Position numbers and translations under genes: made by a program. Below are positions 12,938 through 26,599 of a stretch of DNA of 64,000 nucleotides, in pieces. The first letter of the stretch is position 1. Each line of letters starts with the position of its first letter. Under the pieces are notes generated by a model. It had not been told where the DNA came from and ran no database searches. It worked only from the letters and a program-made list of their open reading frames with translations. The stretch is from Trichostrongylus colubriformis (lineage: Eukaryota > Nematoda > Chromadorea > Rhabditida > Trichostrongylidae): positions 11,019,501 through 11,083,500 of the forward strand of contig OZ022256.1 of assembly GCA_963978905.1 (NCBI GenBank), read 5' to 3'.

Positions 12938-13000
12938 TTTTGATTTTTGATAGCTGTTGATTTTCCCAGTCACAGCCCGCAATGCGAAAGGTGTATGATA
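12938..13000 (-). repeat. SINE 3' body and tail fragment
   Basis: It contains TTTTTGATTTTTGATAGCTG followed by the CCCGCAATGCGAAAGG body, matching the 3' end of the neighbouring SINE. The tRNA head is missing. Confidence 0.5.
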
Positions 13001-14790
13001 AGTATTTTCAAAACTGTGATTTAGGCCATATCAAAATTAAGGTATCAAAATTTGGAGAATAGGCTTTTTTGATTCTACAAAAAACAGAACGGGGGAGAAA
13101 TATCAGCAAATACATACGCCCCCTCTGGATGGGGCCATCAGGGTCAACAGTCAGCTGCTCTATATGCTCACTTCAAGCTTTGACAGTTGTGTATTGTGGT
13201 TCATGGACTCTAAATGTGACAAATGCAAAAAATGTTCCTATGTGACATGATGACGGACACGAACAGATGTCAAATGCCAGTTATCTTTCACTAAGCGTTA
13301 TTTTTCCCATGAATTTTGAATGAGCTTTCACTTTATCCCAAATGCACAAAAACGTCTAGGAAAGGTCCAGACTGAGAGCAATGAGGAGAGTTCCATTTGA
13401 ACTTTAATTTTTGGGAACGGAGAAGTTTAGCGAACCTCTGCCGAGGTACCCCATTTCACTGCAGTGTCCTATGACGTATGGTGAATATATGCGCAACTGG
13501 GTATAACTTTCTTATCGGTTTGCTCTTCTGAATTTTATTGGTTCAATTTTCGAGACAGGTTTTAATCCACTCTAATTCAGCTTTCGAATATGACCTTCAC
13601 TTTTTCAGATGCATTTGCGCTTGATTCCAATTAAGTTGAGGTAGTGGGAATCAGGAGTGCCTTTCTAAATGAATCTCTCTGTTCTAATCATACAGCTGTA
13701 CTGAGATATTCGATTACTTGCTTGTCAACGATTCTTCCGTTGACCAAATCGGTATATTGCACGCAATACGGCCATAAAACCCAAGCAATTTCAAATGAAG
13801 AACCAAGGGATTTCCCACAGTGTCAGTGGGGCCCGAGATAGCATCGCGAAGGAGGAGACATGCCCTTTGAATATGGGTGGTGAGTTTCAGAAAGATGTTT
13901 TGTGACAGAACTGGCGATGAAGGCGCCCGGCTCATTGTCGGTGTTCGCCCAGGGTGCATCGCGCATGGCAATCATTCAGCAAATTGATACTCCCGGTAAG
14001 CGAGACAAGGCTTGGCTTAGCTGGTGCCCCACCCTCCCTCGTGATGAGTAGCGCACGATACCCCGTCTTCGGTGAGAATCAATCGTGGGAAGGTGACTGT
14101 TCCCCGGGTTTATCACCACATTATTCTGTTCCTTCTTTTGCACTATTCAGCCCTTCTACTTTCGTATTCAACAACTAACCAAAATTAGCCCTACTGGTGT
14201 TTGACCTAGCTTAACTCCTGCTACCTAACAATAAGGGTAGCTACATAGTTCGACACCTTCATTTTAAATATCTTCAAACTTTTCGAAATATTGGATCACT
14301 CCAGATTCAATTCAATCAAATATTGACTAAATATTAAATATTGTCAGGTATTGTGTTTTTTAGTTATAGATATTATTCATGATTGAGAGCTATCAACCAT
14401 AAGCTCCGACATGGTCAGTGGTGTAGCCCTTGAACCCATCAAATTTGCCACTGCAGGCGCAAAAATGGTGATGCATGTCACAGGTGTGATCTCCTTGATT
14501 CACGGCCTTCTACCCCCCTCCGCGAAGTCGCTCCTACTCAAACTTCACGCAGATGTTAGTCCTTTTGCGAAAATCGGTCCAAATGGCAATGCGGCTATTT
14601 TCTTCCATGGGATATATTCCAATCTTGTTTTATCGATAGGAGACTTGATTTCCTCACAAGGTCAAACAACAAACGATATATAACACTCAAACTACAAACT
14701 CTAACTTGCACTATATGTAGTCCATGAAAGTAATCTCTAAGCAATTGTCAGCAAAAAGAATAATATATGTAAGATGACTCGAGCTATAGG
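13000..14790. other. no supported gene
   Basis: A 90-codon plus frame at 14,411-14,683 starts at an ATG and is hydrophobic in places (GVISLIHGLL), but no domain or splice context supports it. Elsewhere the frames are short. Confidence 0.35.
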
Positions 14791-14792
14791 TG

Positions 14793-15042
14793 CAAGGATG
14801 TGTACCCTTATAATGGGGTTTCGCATCGCGGCGTTTCACAAGCGAAGCAATGACGACGAGCTAAAGGCGCCATGTTGTTGGGTTCTGAAGCGATTACAAG
14901 TCAACTGTGTATCGCTCCCCTAGCATTACCGTGTAATCGTTCTGAGGCCAAACTACCGCGACGCGATAGCTGGCACACATTGCGCCGCGCGCCGCTCGTC
15001 TTCGTGCGAAATCCTGACATAAGGGTACACACCCTAGGTGCA
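14793..15042. mobile_element. MITE with GTGTACCCTTAT termini (about 250 bp)
   Basis: The left end TGTGTACCCTTATAATGGGG and right end (reverse strand) TGTGTACCCTTATGTCAGGA match for about 14 bases, then share GATTTCGCA. The interior is GC-rich (GCGCCGCGCGCCGC). Outer TGCA-rich flanks also match inversely. No coding capacity. Confidence 0.55.
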
Positions 15043-15049
15043 GAGTAAG

Positions 15050-17630
15050 CTACTTATGTAGAAAATTTTCCACCGCTTTGTTGCATCGTAGTATGCTGCT
15101 CTAACAGGACTTGGTCATGGAAAGCCACAGAGCTAGAAATGCGCATAGCTAATATTTTTCTTTATTTTCTTTCCTAGGAGTTCGCTTTATTTCAGGTTGA
15201 GGAACCACAACAGGTCAGATTTCAGCGAATACAGTGTCAGTGAATACTGTATGGATAGCGACTCTGAATACAGAGTTGAATAATCAGCAGTGAATAGTGA
15301 ATACAGCAATAAGAACATGCACAAAAAAAGAAAAAAAAACAGAAGAGAGTTCTCCTCCTTCACTCATCTCCAACATGGGCGACGAGTGCTTTAGACGAAG
15401 TTTTCGAGCCATAAGTACTTCAAAAATTTTCAAGGGAAGATGATCAGAAAGAGAGCAGGAAAAGCTGATCCGTTGGAATTCAAAGAGGTCGTCAATGAGA
15501 TTATTAATTGCTAAAGAAAAATCAACTTCAAAAGGTCATTTTCGCTTTCCTACACGGAAAAGAATTGAAAAGAAAAAATTCCAAGCCAGGTTGAATAACC
15601 TATAGCATAAATAAGTGAAAAGATAAAAATGAAACAAGATGACTGAGATTAACGGAACTTCGTCAGAACTGAGAGAGTAGTTAGAAACTTAGCGAAGACA
15701 TTGGTTTCTGCCTTAGCACAAGACAAATTCGAGCGTCTGAGTTGAGAAAAATGCAAAATCGGCATGCAGTCTTGGGAGCTCGTTTGAAAGGAGCCCACAA
15801 TACTGTGGCGGAAGAATCAAGTCATTTAGCTGCGGTTGGCCGTTCCTCCACCACTGAAAAGGAAAGAAAAAGGAAAATTGGATGCCAGTCTAATCGAAAG
15901 CAATTCAGAAAAAACCCTGCACTTTTAATGAGTTCATGCAATGCAGTGGAATTTGTTGCAAATGGTTATCGACTAGGCCACTTGTTGGACGAAAGATGAA
16001 AACGAATTGCGAAATAATTTCACAGACTTTGTTTTTGAGAATGACTAGCAAAGACGAAAGATATTCGGTATTCAAGCCAAGAGCTCGGGATATTAAAGAT
16101 GCAGGGCTGTAATAAATAAATTTGGAAAATGTAAACAAAACATATTCAAAAAAAATGAAAAACACGTAACTCGAAAACATAACGCACCATCTACCACACA
16201 GTTTTAACGGCATAGTTCACATGCATTTCGATTTATGCTCTACGAACTTGCAGGGGTCAGTCAAAATTCAGTTCAGTGGCTTTGTTCATCAGACCAGCAG
16301 TGTTTGAGATAAAAGACCTAATGGGGAGGGATCACATAAAATGGGCCACGATCCACCAAGAGGCGAGACGAAACTCATCATCACCAGACAAATTTGTCTC
16401 ATTAGTTCTGTATCATTAGCACTTACTTAAAAATGGTTTGTAATGAGCGTCTTTATCCGCGAAGGACTCATCAGTAGTCCCAAAGAGATGTGCTGTGGCT
16501 CACTCAGGGAATCCACAGTGTCGAACATCCAAATTATATATCATCACATAACATCAAGTATTGGCTTGTTTTTATGGGTCACCTTCCTGCAGAAGTTCAA
16601 CAATAAGCACCATTTTTCTATGCAGAGGATCAAGTGAAATCTTGCCCTGTAAAATTATTTCAAATTACTACATGGACAATGAGTGGTCCCTGTAGTAGTT
16701 TGAAGTAATTTCTACAGGACTCAGATTTTCCTCACGAGACGACCTTTTTAAAAAGAATTGAAAGAGATCCGCTATACGTAATGTTTGCGACAATCGTTTC
16801 CTCATAAAACAACTAAAGAGGATGGATGTCGCTGTTTGTTTGCGCACAAGGACTTCAATGAATCCAATCTCTGGGGCGAAATGAGATTTCAAAGGAGGTG
16901 TGCTATGACAGCTCCCTTTGCTGGCAAGACGAGCTTAGGTGCGGAGTTAATTCAAAATAATAGTAATCAACTCAAAAAGAGTATTTAGCACTGAGATAGC
17001 CAGTGCTCCTAATATGGTTTCGGTAGAAGGCAGGATCTCTGAGTAAACCTTCATTACGGGGAGAGGGGTGGGGGGGGGGGCGCAAGGCCTCAGAGCTGGA
17101 TTCGGTCAACTCGAGATGAACATGGTTTTCCAAGGTGATTGCCACGAAGAATCTATGGGAGTATGACGACCTAGACAATGAGTGCTTTCCGTAGAACCTG
17201 CGAAACTAGATACGAACTAGCAAAATGTCGCTATGATGCTATGCAACAGTGGACGCATGGCGTAACCCGCAAGAAATGATCGACGCTTAACAGCTGAAGA
17301 GATGAAGTATTCGACGGAATCACATTCATTTCATGCGGAACGGAGGATAACTAAATGAAATGAATAACCCGTGTATATCCGTCATCTGCCATTTTGCTAT
17401 TCTGGGTCAATCATTTAAGAGCAATCATTACTAGCAGAGAGTCAAATTTCATGAGCGTATCAAGTTCGCCGTGGATAAAGCCACTGGAGCATATGCTCTC
17501 CGAGTTCAGAGTCTTCATGTATTTAGGAAATTGTTCTCTGGTACAATCAATAGGTAGACAGCAGAGCTATAGCGCTCATCGAGGTAAAGAGAATGGAAAG
17601 GACTAATTTGATTCGGAGCCAACGTCTAGC
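15050..17630. other. no supported gene; contains the 16.6 kb hairpin
   Basis: AT-rich, with an A-rich stretch near 15,320-15,345 and G11 at 17,070-17,080. Frames are short and unsupported. Confidence 0.35.
16645..16718. ncRNA. 74-nt near-perfect hairpin, microRNA-precursor-like
   Basis: CCTGTAAAATTATTTCAAAT-TACTAC pairs with GTAGTAGTTTGAAGTAATTT-CTACAGG: 26 by 27 bases with one mismatch, one bulge and two G-U pairs. The loop closes further through GGAC and GTCC around eight unpaired bases. Size and shape suit a Drosha/Dicer substrate, but a tiny MITE would look the same, and no expression or conservation can be seen here. Confidence 0.3.
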
Positions 17631-17633
17631 ACA

Positions 17634-18008
17634 TTACCCTCCATATCTCCAAAGAGTCGTTTCCGACAATGTCTGGAGACCCCTTTTCTCGGAATCCTCG
17701 TCAACCAACTGCTCGTTTTCTTGAGTGGCTACAACTTTATGGAGGGTGACCATTGAAAGGATGTCGTCATGTTGCTTGTTCGACATCCTGAGTGATCCAG
17801 TAGGTAACCGTTCCAAATAGTCCAAATCTCTTGATCCATGCCCTGCCACAGGATTATCGGCACGTCCTTGAATACGGCTGGGGAGTTGACTGAAGCAGAT
17901 TTTTTGGCGCAGTTCCAACCTCTCAGTATTCCGAAAATTCAGTGCTGTTGTTATGTCATGTGAGTTAGTGAAACGTTTCCCGTCCCTCCTTCCCAGTTCA
18001 AGCTTCAC
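17634..18008 (-). CDS. 124-codon open frame of charged composition, unidentified
   Basis: The translated frame is balanced in D/E/K/R, unlike most chance frames here, with stretches such as MSNKQHDDILSMVTLHKVVA and ENEQLVDEDSEKRG. It ends at TAA 17634-17636. No splice-site pair, domain or relative was recognised. It may be an exon of a host gene or remnant element protein. Confidence 0.25.
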   Translation of the reverse strand: MKLELGRRDGKRFTNSHDITTALNFRNTERLELRQKICFSQLPSRIQGRADNPVAGHGSRDLDYLERLPTGSLRMSNKQHDDILSMVTLHKVVATQENEQLVDEDSEKRGLQTLSETTLWRYGG

Positions 18009-18009
18009 C

Positions 18010-21000
18010 CTTCCGTGAAAATCCCAAGCTTATCAATGACCATATTTTATGCAATAACTGTAAATAATGCAAAATAGAGTTTCAGGGAAGCCTTAACGCT
18101 CAACGCTTGGAGATAACCATTTGTATTGTAGCATCAAACCTGAGTTGCAAAGGAAGATAAAAGCCGGTACTGGAAAATCAATACCCGAACAGTGCTGCAT
18201 GGAAGTGAAGCGGGTACACAAAAACGCGATATATCCAAAATTCAATGCGTGTACACAAAAATACGATAAATTGGAATTCAATGGAACGTGGAGCTTTGGC
18301 TGGAAGGTATGCTGGAGATAGAAACACCTTGTTCCAATTATCTGTGTGGGAAATATCCACTCGCAAAGCCGCTGATGGAAACGACTCAATGTCACCTCAT
18401 AATCGCCCCGGATCACCGCGGATTCCAGTGAGGTGGCGTAAAACTACATGGATGAACGGCCGAGGATTAGTCTGCGTATGGGAAAATCGGGGAAGTGTCA
18501 GTTGGGGATGGCGCAGAGGAAAGAACGAAAAATTGCCCACGGGGATCAACGGTCTATCGTGGTTGACATAACCACAAAAAAAGACATGACAGTCCAGGCA
18601 AATAAGTTGAATCATAACCACAAATTATAATCTCAATTAAAAGATGTAAAAGAAGGAACTCTATTGAATGTACAATTTTTTGGATCAAAAATGAATGAGA
18701 ATAGAAGAGCTTTTTGAGCCAGAGAGTTTATAGTAAGTGAATTTAAGGATTGAGTGGTATTGGGTTTGAAAAATTCTTACCCGAAAAAAAGAAATCATGA
18801 GCATACCGTAGGATATGAGCGAAGGAATGAAGATTTTCCCAATACATTCGACGGGGCCAGACTCGGCCCCATGGATAAAAATTCAGTGGACAAATGATTA
18901 GGAAAAGCCCATGTGATAAAATGAACTCTCCAGAACAAACGAACGTGTAAATGAAAAAACAAAATTGAAAATAAACACAAAGGAAAGGACAATCGTCTCA
19001 TTGGAGATGGATGTGGCCAAATCTGCCTAAACTTTTCATATCATTAACTGCCAGTAAAGCCGGTATTCAGGGCAATTCAATTGCGATCCTCAAATCATGC
19101 GGATGCAAAAATAGAAGATGAGCCTTTTTGTGGCCTTAATTGGCCGTGGCTAGATCCGGTCGGTAGCCATTCATGATTTAATTGAAAAGAATGTGAGAAA
19201 TGAGTGTGGAACCAAGAGCACAAAGAAACGGCAGCAATTGGCAGCCGGACCCCGGTCAGAGTAGACCGTTTGGTGACCGGTGACAAAATAGTAGCCTATA
19301 CATGGTCATGTAAGATAACAAATTACTGCAGGAGTGCAGGGTGGGCTATGCGAAAAGTGTCGTGGTTGTCACTTATGATCGACATTTCACAATGACGACG
19401 AGGAAATTGAAAAAGACGTCAGCCAAGCGCAATGTATGTAGCCTTAATCGGCCTTCTACCGATCTGGAACTTTTCAAGGAAAGATAAACCACTAAAAGAT
19501 AGGTATTGGCTATTGAAGGAATATAGATCTAATGTCGAGAGAATGGACACTCTTAAATAGGCCAAATTATAAGAATTTTTAGTTAAAAACAAAATGCATG
19601 GGAGGAAAATGAAAACAACAGCTGGATGTGAAGTTTAGATAAAAAGACAGGAAATTTTATGGGAAAGCCATTACCATTTCTCGGCTATTATTCGACATAC
19701 TCGAAAAAAAATCACTAGCAACATTGTTGACAAGGAAATTCTTTGCAAAACAAAAATCGTTCACTCATATGTACCGAAAATTCCAGCGATTTTTGTTCTA
19801 CATCACCTTATTCGAGCACGGATAAAGGGGGCTCAGAGGAACCTACGAGAAAGGAGGAAAAGAAGAAAAGGAAGGCAGAGAAGGAGAAGAAAGCAGAATA
19901 AAAAAATCGGTTTTGAGCGGAAAACGAAACGCTGCTGACTCAGCGTTATAATGGATAATTCGAGAGTGTAATGTTAAAAAACGAACTGATCCGGTAAATC
20001 CCGCTCACAGCCGCGTGGAGACAACGTTTGGTGGGTGATGTTGTGAAATCGGGTCCTCGTTGTGGCGGCGTCGCTGCAGCTATCGCTGCTGCTGCTTACT
20101 GCTAGTGCACAAGATTCAATGCAAATGACATCAGCACCCACCGTGCACCCACATAGCGTATCTGCAACGAAATGTAATGATCAACGCTCACAGCTGAATG
20201 GTAACGGAATTATATGTGCATAATTTAAATAGCCATCGAAAAATGCTTCCACAAGAATAATAATACTCAAAGATAATGAGGATTTGGAAATCAATGGGAG
20301 GAAAAGGAAAAGGTGGATAAGAAATGAAGTCGAAGTATTGAAAGAGGTAACATTTTCGAAAAAATGCAAACAACAATCCCTGAACTTCCTTTATAGACAA
20401 GAGCTTTCTTCAAGAAAATTTGTTTTCATATTGTGAATGAAAACTTATATTTTAAAAATAATTTCCTCCCGTATAGAGGCCACAACAAACTTCTGTTGTT
20501 TTCGGTATTCTTCGGCAGAACACAAGGCTCTTACAATGATTTCCATTGTCACTTGTGATTAGAGACTTCAAAATCATAAATTCTTAATAATTGGAATTTC
20601 CGGATATCATGCGATGGGAGTTTCCTAATTAGACAGACAACTTATTTCCATTTTTACACTATTAAAACAGCCTAAAGATTGGAAAATCGCCATCATGGCG
20701 CCAGTCTGAATGGAAAATTCCGTAATTGTTGGTGGCAAGCGGGTGAGAGAGAGCATGGGAGTGAACTATTGTTTACGAAGAATCGCCATTTAGAAATGGG
20801 CACGTATGACGAAGACTGGACTTATGAACAATGAAAACATTGCAAAGCAAGAAGATGAGTGGTTCGAAGCTTATGCATTGCGACGTCACAAAATTCGCTG
20901 CAAAAATCGAATGCAAAATCGATAGCGAAGGAACATCAAGCAACGAGCCCACAAATCGATACCGAAAATAACTAGTCAGCGAAGGATGCATTTGGCGATC

Positions 21001-23790
21001 GGAAACAATGAACAATGAGTACACATGAGCAATTACGGACCACCACGGCTGCCCTTCCGGCCCTCAATTTTGGTGGCGCCCGCCTGCCCGTTTGGTGGTG
21101 TCAATCACACCGCCCTCTAGAAAACACTCACCAGCTGACCCACCTGAACAATACAGAGCCCATGATGAGGTCAAAGGGTTCAATGAGACCTCATAGGCTG
21201 CTCTGTGCTATATAGCATATGGTAATGAAGTACCTAGAGGTTGCTTTTTGGGAGCTGGATGCAGTCTTCACTGAAAGTTAAGCTGGACGAGAGAAATAAA
21301 TTGGAAGAATTTGTCGATAGAAACACGAGGAAAGTAATAGATCGAGTCTTTTAGCCCTCAGAGTTCACAGATCGTAAAAGGGAAACCAGAGAACCGTCTC
21401 GTCATGGTCCTGAATGGTGCTTCACTAATTTATGTTCATAAACAGCACTATTTGGGTATTTGCTAGTTTCTCGTATTCATCGACAGTTTTCTGGACCATT
21501 TATCCAGCGAGAAGAGTGAGTAAAAATGGGAAATAAACTCACAAGCGAACACGTACAGTAACATCCGAGTGCAAAGATCTTACCAAAATTGTATGGATAA
21601 AAGACGAAAAGGTGAAGATGTAGATATCGAGCCTGATAAAAGATATCCTGCGCCTATGAGGTGGTCATATGTATTTGGAATTCCACTGAGAATTGAAATT
21701 GCTCATTTTTGATAAAAGGTGATTACACTGACAGGTCTGCTAAGAGGATGTCTTTGACGTGTGTGAGTTAAAGGACAGGTGTTCCAAAGGCAACCAGCCT
21801 TATTGAAGGACAAGGAGCACGAAAATGCTGTCTAGCAGGTTGTTATATCTATCAATATCATTATACAAAAGCTATTCTAGCGACCTCAATTGTGACTTCA
21901 TCGGTGGAACGACTTCTAGTGAGGTTTCCCTACCCGCAGTTCCAATGAATAACTGGGAGAAACAGGTATATCAAGAACACAGTCTCAACAACAGCCTCAT
22001 CACATGCTGTATATTGTATAGCATATAGAGACAATGAGATGGTTATGTGTAGTCGACTTAGTTACTTTGCACCTCAAGAACTTTGAAATCCACATAGCAT
22101 TGCCCTTTAACTCGCTGGGAGTGCCTTGAAAGAGAAAGATTACACAAGACGTGATTGCTACCCATGAAAAAGCCGAATGCTTCGAAGCGTCAAGATATGA
22201 CAAAGATACGGCTAAGGAGGACAAGCCCAATAGGATTGGATCCCATTCAATAACGAATCCATTCTGAACTGCATTGGGCAATTCTACTTGATAAGCTTAA
22301 AAATGTTTCGGGGAAGCAAAAAGATGTCAGGGGGGCAACGCGTTCCAGAACAACGTACCTACCGCCAGTAAATGCTTTGCAGAATAAATCAGAGCGCGGG
22401 AGGTAGGCAGCAAGGTTGCACCATGTCCAAACAGAGTCATACACAGAACATAAAGGTCAAGTCAATTTGTGACTACCATCTACTTGATAAAATCAAAATA
22501 AAACAAGGAGTGCTTATTTTAATGACCTAGATTAAAACCTCCTTAAAATCGCAGAAATCTTGACAAAGAGATGGCGCCAACTAATGATACCGAGGTTCAA
22601 AGCAAAGGTACAAGTGATTTTTTTTTTGCATACGCCCCCCCCCCCCCCCCACTCCGCTGCGTAAAACCACCTAATTTTCGTTTGAATGGTTCGAATGGTA
22701 TCACCGAATTGGACCGCAAGAAAAACATTTTTTCTTATGAAGAATGGCTATACCTGAAATGTGGATATTTTCTAGAAATCTTTTCGGTGATTTTGATAAT
22801 TTGAGATTACTATAACTTTCAATACCTTTTCAATCGCCTTGAAACACGCTCACTATTCTGTTGTTGTATGTATAAACAAGCGGCCATCAAGTACACAACA
22901 TCCACCACTTTGGTAACTCATCATGAATTTTCGTCATTCTGCTCCCAACAAAAGAAGGAAATTCCAGGATTCGTAGTGGGAAGAGTCCTAGAGCGAATTA
23001 AAGTTGCGCCGCACAGAATAATTTCCATCGAAATGCGACAAAAATCGATGGAGGAAAGCAACATCAGTGAACAACGATCGGAACTAGCAAGGCGATATTT
23101 AGTTTCAAACATTTTCAAGAAAATTCCTCACGCATTTACGAGGTTGTAAGAAGCGCGTAAATGTCGTCAAGCTAAGCACAGATGAAGTTGCGATCAAATA
23201 TAGAAACATCAAAGTGATACGAACAAAGTTCAAAAAAAAGTGCTTAACGGTCGCATTTTCCCAAATCGAGGGCCAACTTGGTGCTGTCTGTCAAATAGAT
23301 GTGACAGCAAGCAATGTAATTGTTGACTATGCCCCTAGCGTTTGTCTCTGGCAGGTGAAAAAGAACAGCAGAAATAACAAATATGAGCAAATGGATGGAA
23401 TTGCGACAAAAACTTTCTTAGCAACCAGCATGTACTGAAAGCCTCCAGTGGCGGCTCTGTTAATCAAACAATTTCTCAATTTCTTGCGTGGGCTGTCCAA
23501 ATACAAAGAAAGAAATGCTAAAACGTTCCTGCAAAATGTGTGCAGATTGCTTAGAAAGTAGAATCCAGAGACGAGGAAAGGAAGAAGACAGACCGAGGAT
23601 GCTGTTCGAGGAATGGATCCTGCACTAATGGCTAGTTGGAGCGTGAGAATAATCGTCCCCGAACACCTGCAAAATCTCTCAGTTGCTAGGGGATACCGCT
23701 GGACTGGAGGCGGAAAAATCTCCGTGTTGAACGACCTGACACCATCCACAAGTTGCACTGAGGTTGTTTGCAGCTTGACCTTCACACTCG
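18010..23790. other. no supported gene
   Basis: Scattered frames under 160 codons, most of them hydrophobic readings of A-rich sequence. C16 at 22,635-22,650 follows a T-run. Two nearly repeated segments, GTACACAAAAACGCGATA and GTACACAAAAATACGATA, lie at 18,213 and 18,251. Confidence 0.35.
19848..19905 (+). repeat. polypurine tract
   Basis: About 57 bases almost wholly of A and G (GAAAGGAGGAAAAGAAGAAA and so on), one C only. No other feature around it. Confidence 0.5.
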
Positions 23791-23794
23791 TCAA

Positions 23795-24520
23795 TGTGTC
23801 GCCACAAGGGCCTCATTTTGTCGGACGCGTGCGCGCGATGGGGTTTCCTCGGTCATTCGCTGTCTGCTGCGAGTGAAATCGTGGAATTAAATCGACTCCA
23901 TGCCGAGATGCGGTCCTGCGGGAAACACAGCACAGCGATCTGCATCGATAACGAGTCACCAGCAGCAACGAATGCATTAGAGATGATCGAAGACTGCAAA
24001 TCTCTGTCGTCAAGAGTATCCGCATGCAAAGCCGTGCATGTGGTTGAGAGCGCGATCAGCTCATCATGGCCGTCCACGTATAAGGGATGAACTTCAAAAT
24101 GGAAAATTCTAGTAATCAGAAAACTTGAAGTGTGTTCGGGAACTCTCACAAAGGTAAAGTAACCGAAAATCTGAAGACGGCCTCCGATTCCTCTGACGAC
24201 CTCTACTGCCAGACCAAAGATGGGACAACTCACGGATCCAGGGAACAGCGGTAAAAAGCAAAGACTGGCTACGGTATTCTCTCATTACGTATGGGTTGTC
24301 ATTAGTGATCGTCGCGACGAATTGGAGAGCCAAAATGAAGGCGCTGCAGCGGAGAGGTTTTTTTTTCGGTGGCCCTCGCCGCGGCGTCCGTAAGTGCCCC
24401 TATTTGGAATCCATCAGCTTCAAACACAGCCCACAGGGAGGAAATAAGGCCGCATTGACGAACGGGTGCGAAAAGAGAGACATCAATATCCACGACCACG
24501 TCCTTACTACCAAAAACCAT
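23795..24520. CDS. GC-richer segment open on both strands, coding status unresolved
   Basis: Base composition rises towards 50% GC at about 23,780-24,060 and 24,300-24,480. Long frames run on both strands: plus 23,794-24,090 (contains SEIVELNRLHAEMRSCGK), minus 23,853-24,233 (contains HPLYVDGHDELIALSTTCTA) and minus 24,302-24,520 (contains VVVDIDVSLFAPVRQCGL). A strong plus-strand donor GTAAGTG sits at about 24,389. None matches a family I know. It may hold one or two exons, but the strand cannot be decided from sequence alone. Confidence 0.22.
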
Positions 24521-24529
24521 CAGAATACG

Positions 24530-26420
24530 GTAGCTTACTGTAGCACCTCACGGGCAAATGTGAAGATAAAGTAGAACCGAAATCTATCAGTTTTGTTGAA
24601 TAGGAGTGACAATAGAGACTATCCCAACTTATTAGATTCACACATTTATTCATTCACTTCTTTATCCCATATCCCAACTCTTCTCAATGGAGACAGAAGT
24701 CCGTGTCCTTTAGAGTGGATGAGTAAGGCCCCGTACACCATTTTTCCGCAACCAGCACGCCGTACAGTCATTGCATGAAGGCTTTCTGGGAACTCCTCAA
24801 GATCATAACATCTTGCTTTTCTAGGCCCTTTGTAAATACACAAACTACTGACCCTGCCGTCTGATAATGAGTCTTTACTGAAAAACCTTGAGTATAGCAG
24901 GCGAATTCGTCAGCTATGCAGAAATATTTCTTAAAACCCGCCTTATTATTAGGAACGAATCATGTTCTATTTAATCTTCAGTCATCTAAATATGATCATA
25001 CGAATGGCTCAAAAAAGTAGAAGAATCGCTATAGCATGAGATATGCAGGCAAAGGAGAGTGCAACGTCATACTCTGAGTGAGGAAATTGCTTCGGATTTG
25101 AAACCTGTGAGCGTACTACTCGACGGAAGTTATTTAAACCCATTTCGAGCTTTCTGATATAATAAATTATGACCTAAAAGGGCATGGATCGGTCTCACAT
25201 CGAGGATTTGATACGGTAGGAGGGCGAGGACTGCTTTTAAGCTGAACAAGAAACTGAGAAATGGAAACATTTTCAAACATACTTTACAATTTGAAAAGCA
25301 ATGCTACAGAACGCGCCTCTTTGCATGTGTGATGTATACAGAAAACAGCCCAGCAGGTTGCCTTATACATCAAAACAGTGGCTAGATTTTGGAAAAAAGG
25401 GAGGTTTTCTGCTTAAACAAAAAGGAGGTGCTGATGATCGCCCAACTATGTGAGGAAGAAAATGAAGAGATCTATTAGTAATCTAGGACGATCTTAACCT
25501 GCTACGCTGCTAATATACTCAGCCTTACACAGTAAGTGCATAAGGCAGAATGTGTATAGTATGCAGGCTGTCATGAATACTCTCCATTTATACATAAAAC
25601 GGCATCGAAACCTTATTGTTGGTACAAGGGTACATAAAGAGCCACTTTGATAGCGCGATTACAACAGTAGCGTTTTGGAGCATTGCGCTTCTTCCCACAT
25701 CAAATAAGATCTTTACAAAGACGACATTAGAATGCAAAGACAATCAAGGTGAAAGCCATCGAACAACTTCATTTTCCTTCTGAAACTTGGAGAAATTTCA
25801 CGGTATCAAAAAATTATTCTACAGCAATGCTGAAATAGAGCCGTGAGAATGAAGGCTTATAAGACATTTCATGACTCGAAAGGCCATATTTCCAGGCGCC
25901 ATTTAAGATGTGCTCGTGAAGTGAGCACTTTCACGCTTGAAGCTCGGTCGTCAAGAGGAATGCGCTTTTTTATGGGCGACTTTACTTCGCTTATTCATGG
26001 AGTTTGTACACCATAAACTTCACCTTGGTAACAATGCGATGACCTGAATAACGTTCCAAAGATTTTTTTTATGCGTGTTCATGCATGAATGTGCATTTCA
26101 TGAGAAGTAAACCGAGCGAGCGACCGATTACGCACCTGAGAGAATCTCGAAAAAGAAGCAAAGCTTGATTCGATGATGGATGAAATAAATTGGGATCCGT
26201 GGCGAGTAGACGGCTCCGAAGTGGCGTCTAACATACATTGCTAAGGTTCAACTGCTACGAACCGCTCAGCAATGTACAGAACACGACCTCCTCACAAAAT
26301 CATCAACGTCTTGAAGGTAGCGCAGAGACTCGAAGTGCGGCCCCCGCCACGGATCACAAATTTTTGTTTCATACCATTATCGGATCAAACTTTCTTTCTG
26401 CTCGATATTCTTCAACGAGT
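24530..26420. other. nothing recognised
   Basis: AT-rich sequence without long frames, repeats shared within the window, or RNA-gene signals. Confidence 0.4.
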
Positions 26421-26427
26421 AGGTACT

Positions 26428-26580
26428 GATTGATATTTTTGATATTTTTGATTAGTTGATATTTTTGATTTTTGATTTGATATTTTTGTTAAGTTTGATA
26501 TTTTTGATTTTTGATAGCTGGTGATTCTCGCCGCAGCCCGCGATGCGAAAGTTTCTACAAGGATGCTAAAACAAAAATCA
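26428..26580 (-). repeat. SINE 3' end with expanded (TTTTTGATA)n tail
   Basis: Six or more imperfect repeats of GATATTTTTG precede the body segment GCAGCCCGCGATGCGAAAG. This is the tail microsatellite of the SINE family, expanded here. Confidence 0.6.
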
Positions 26581-26599
26581 AAATTACCAAAATCAGTAC

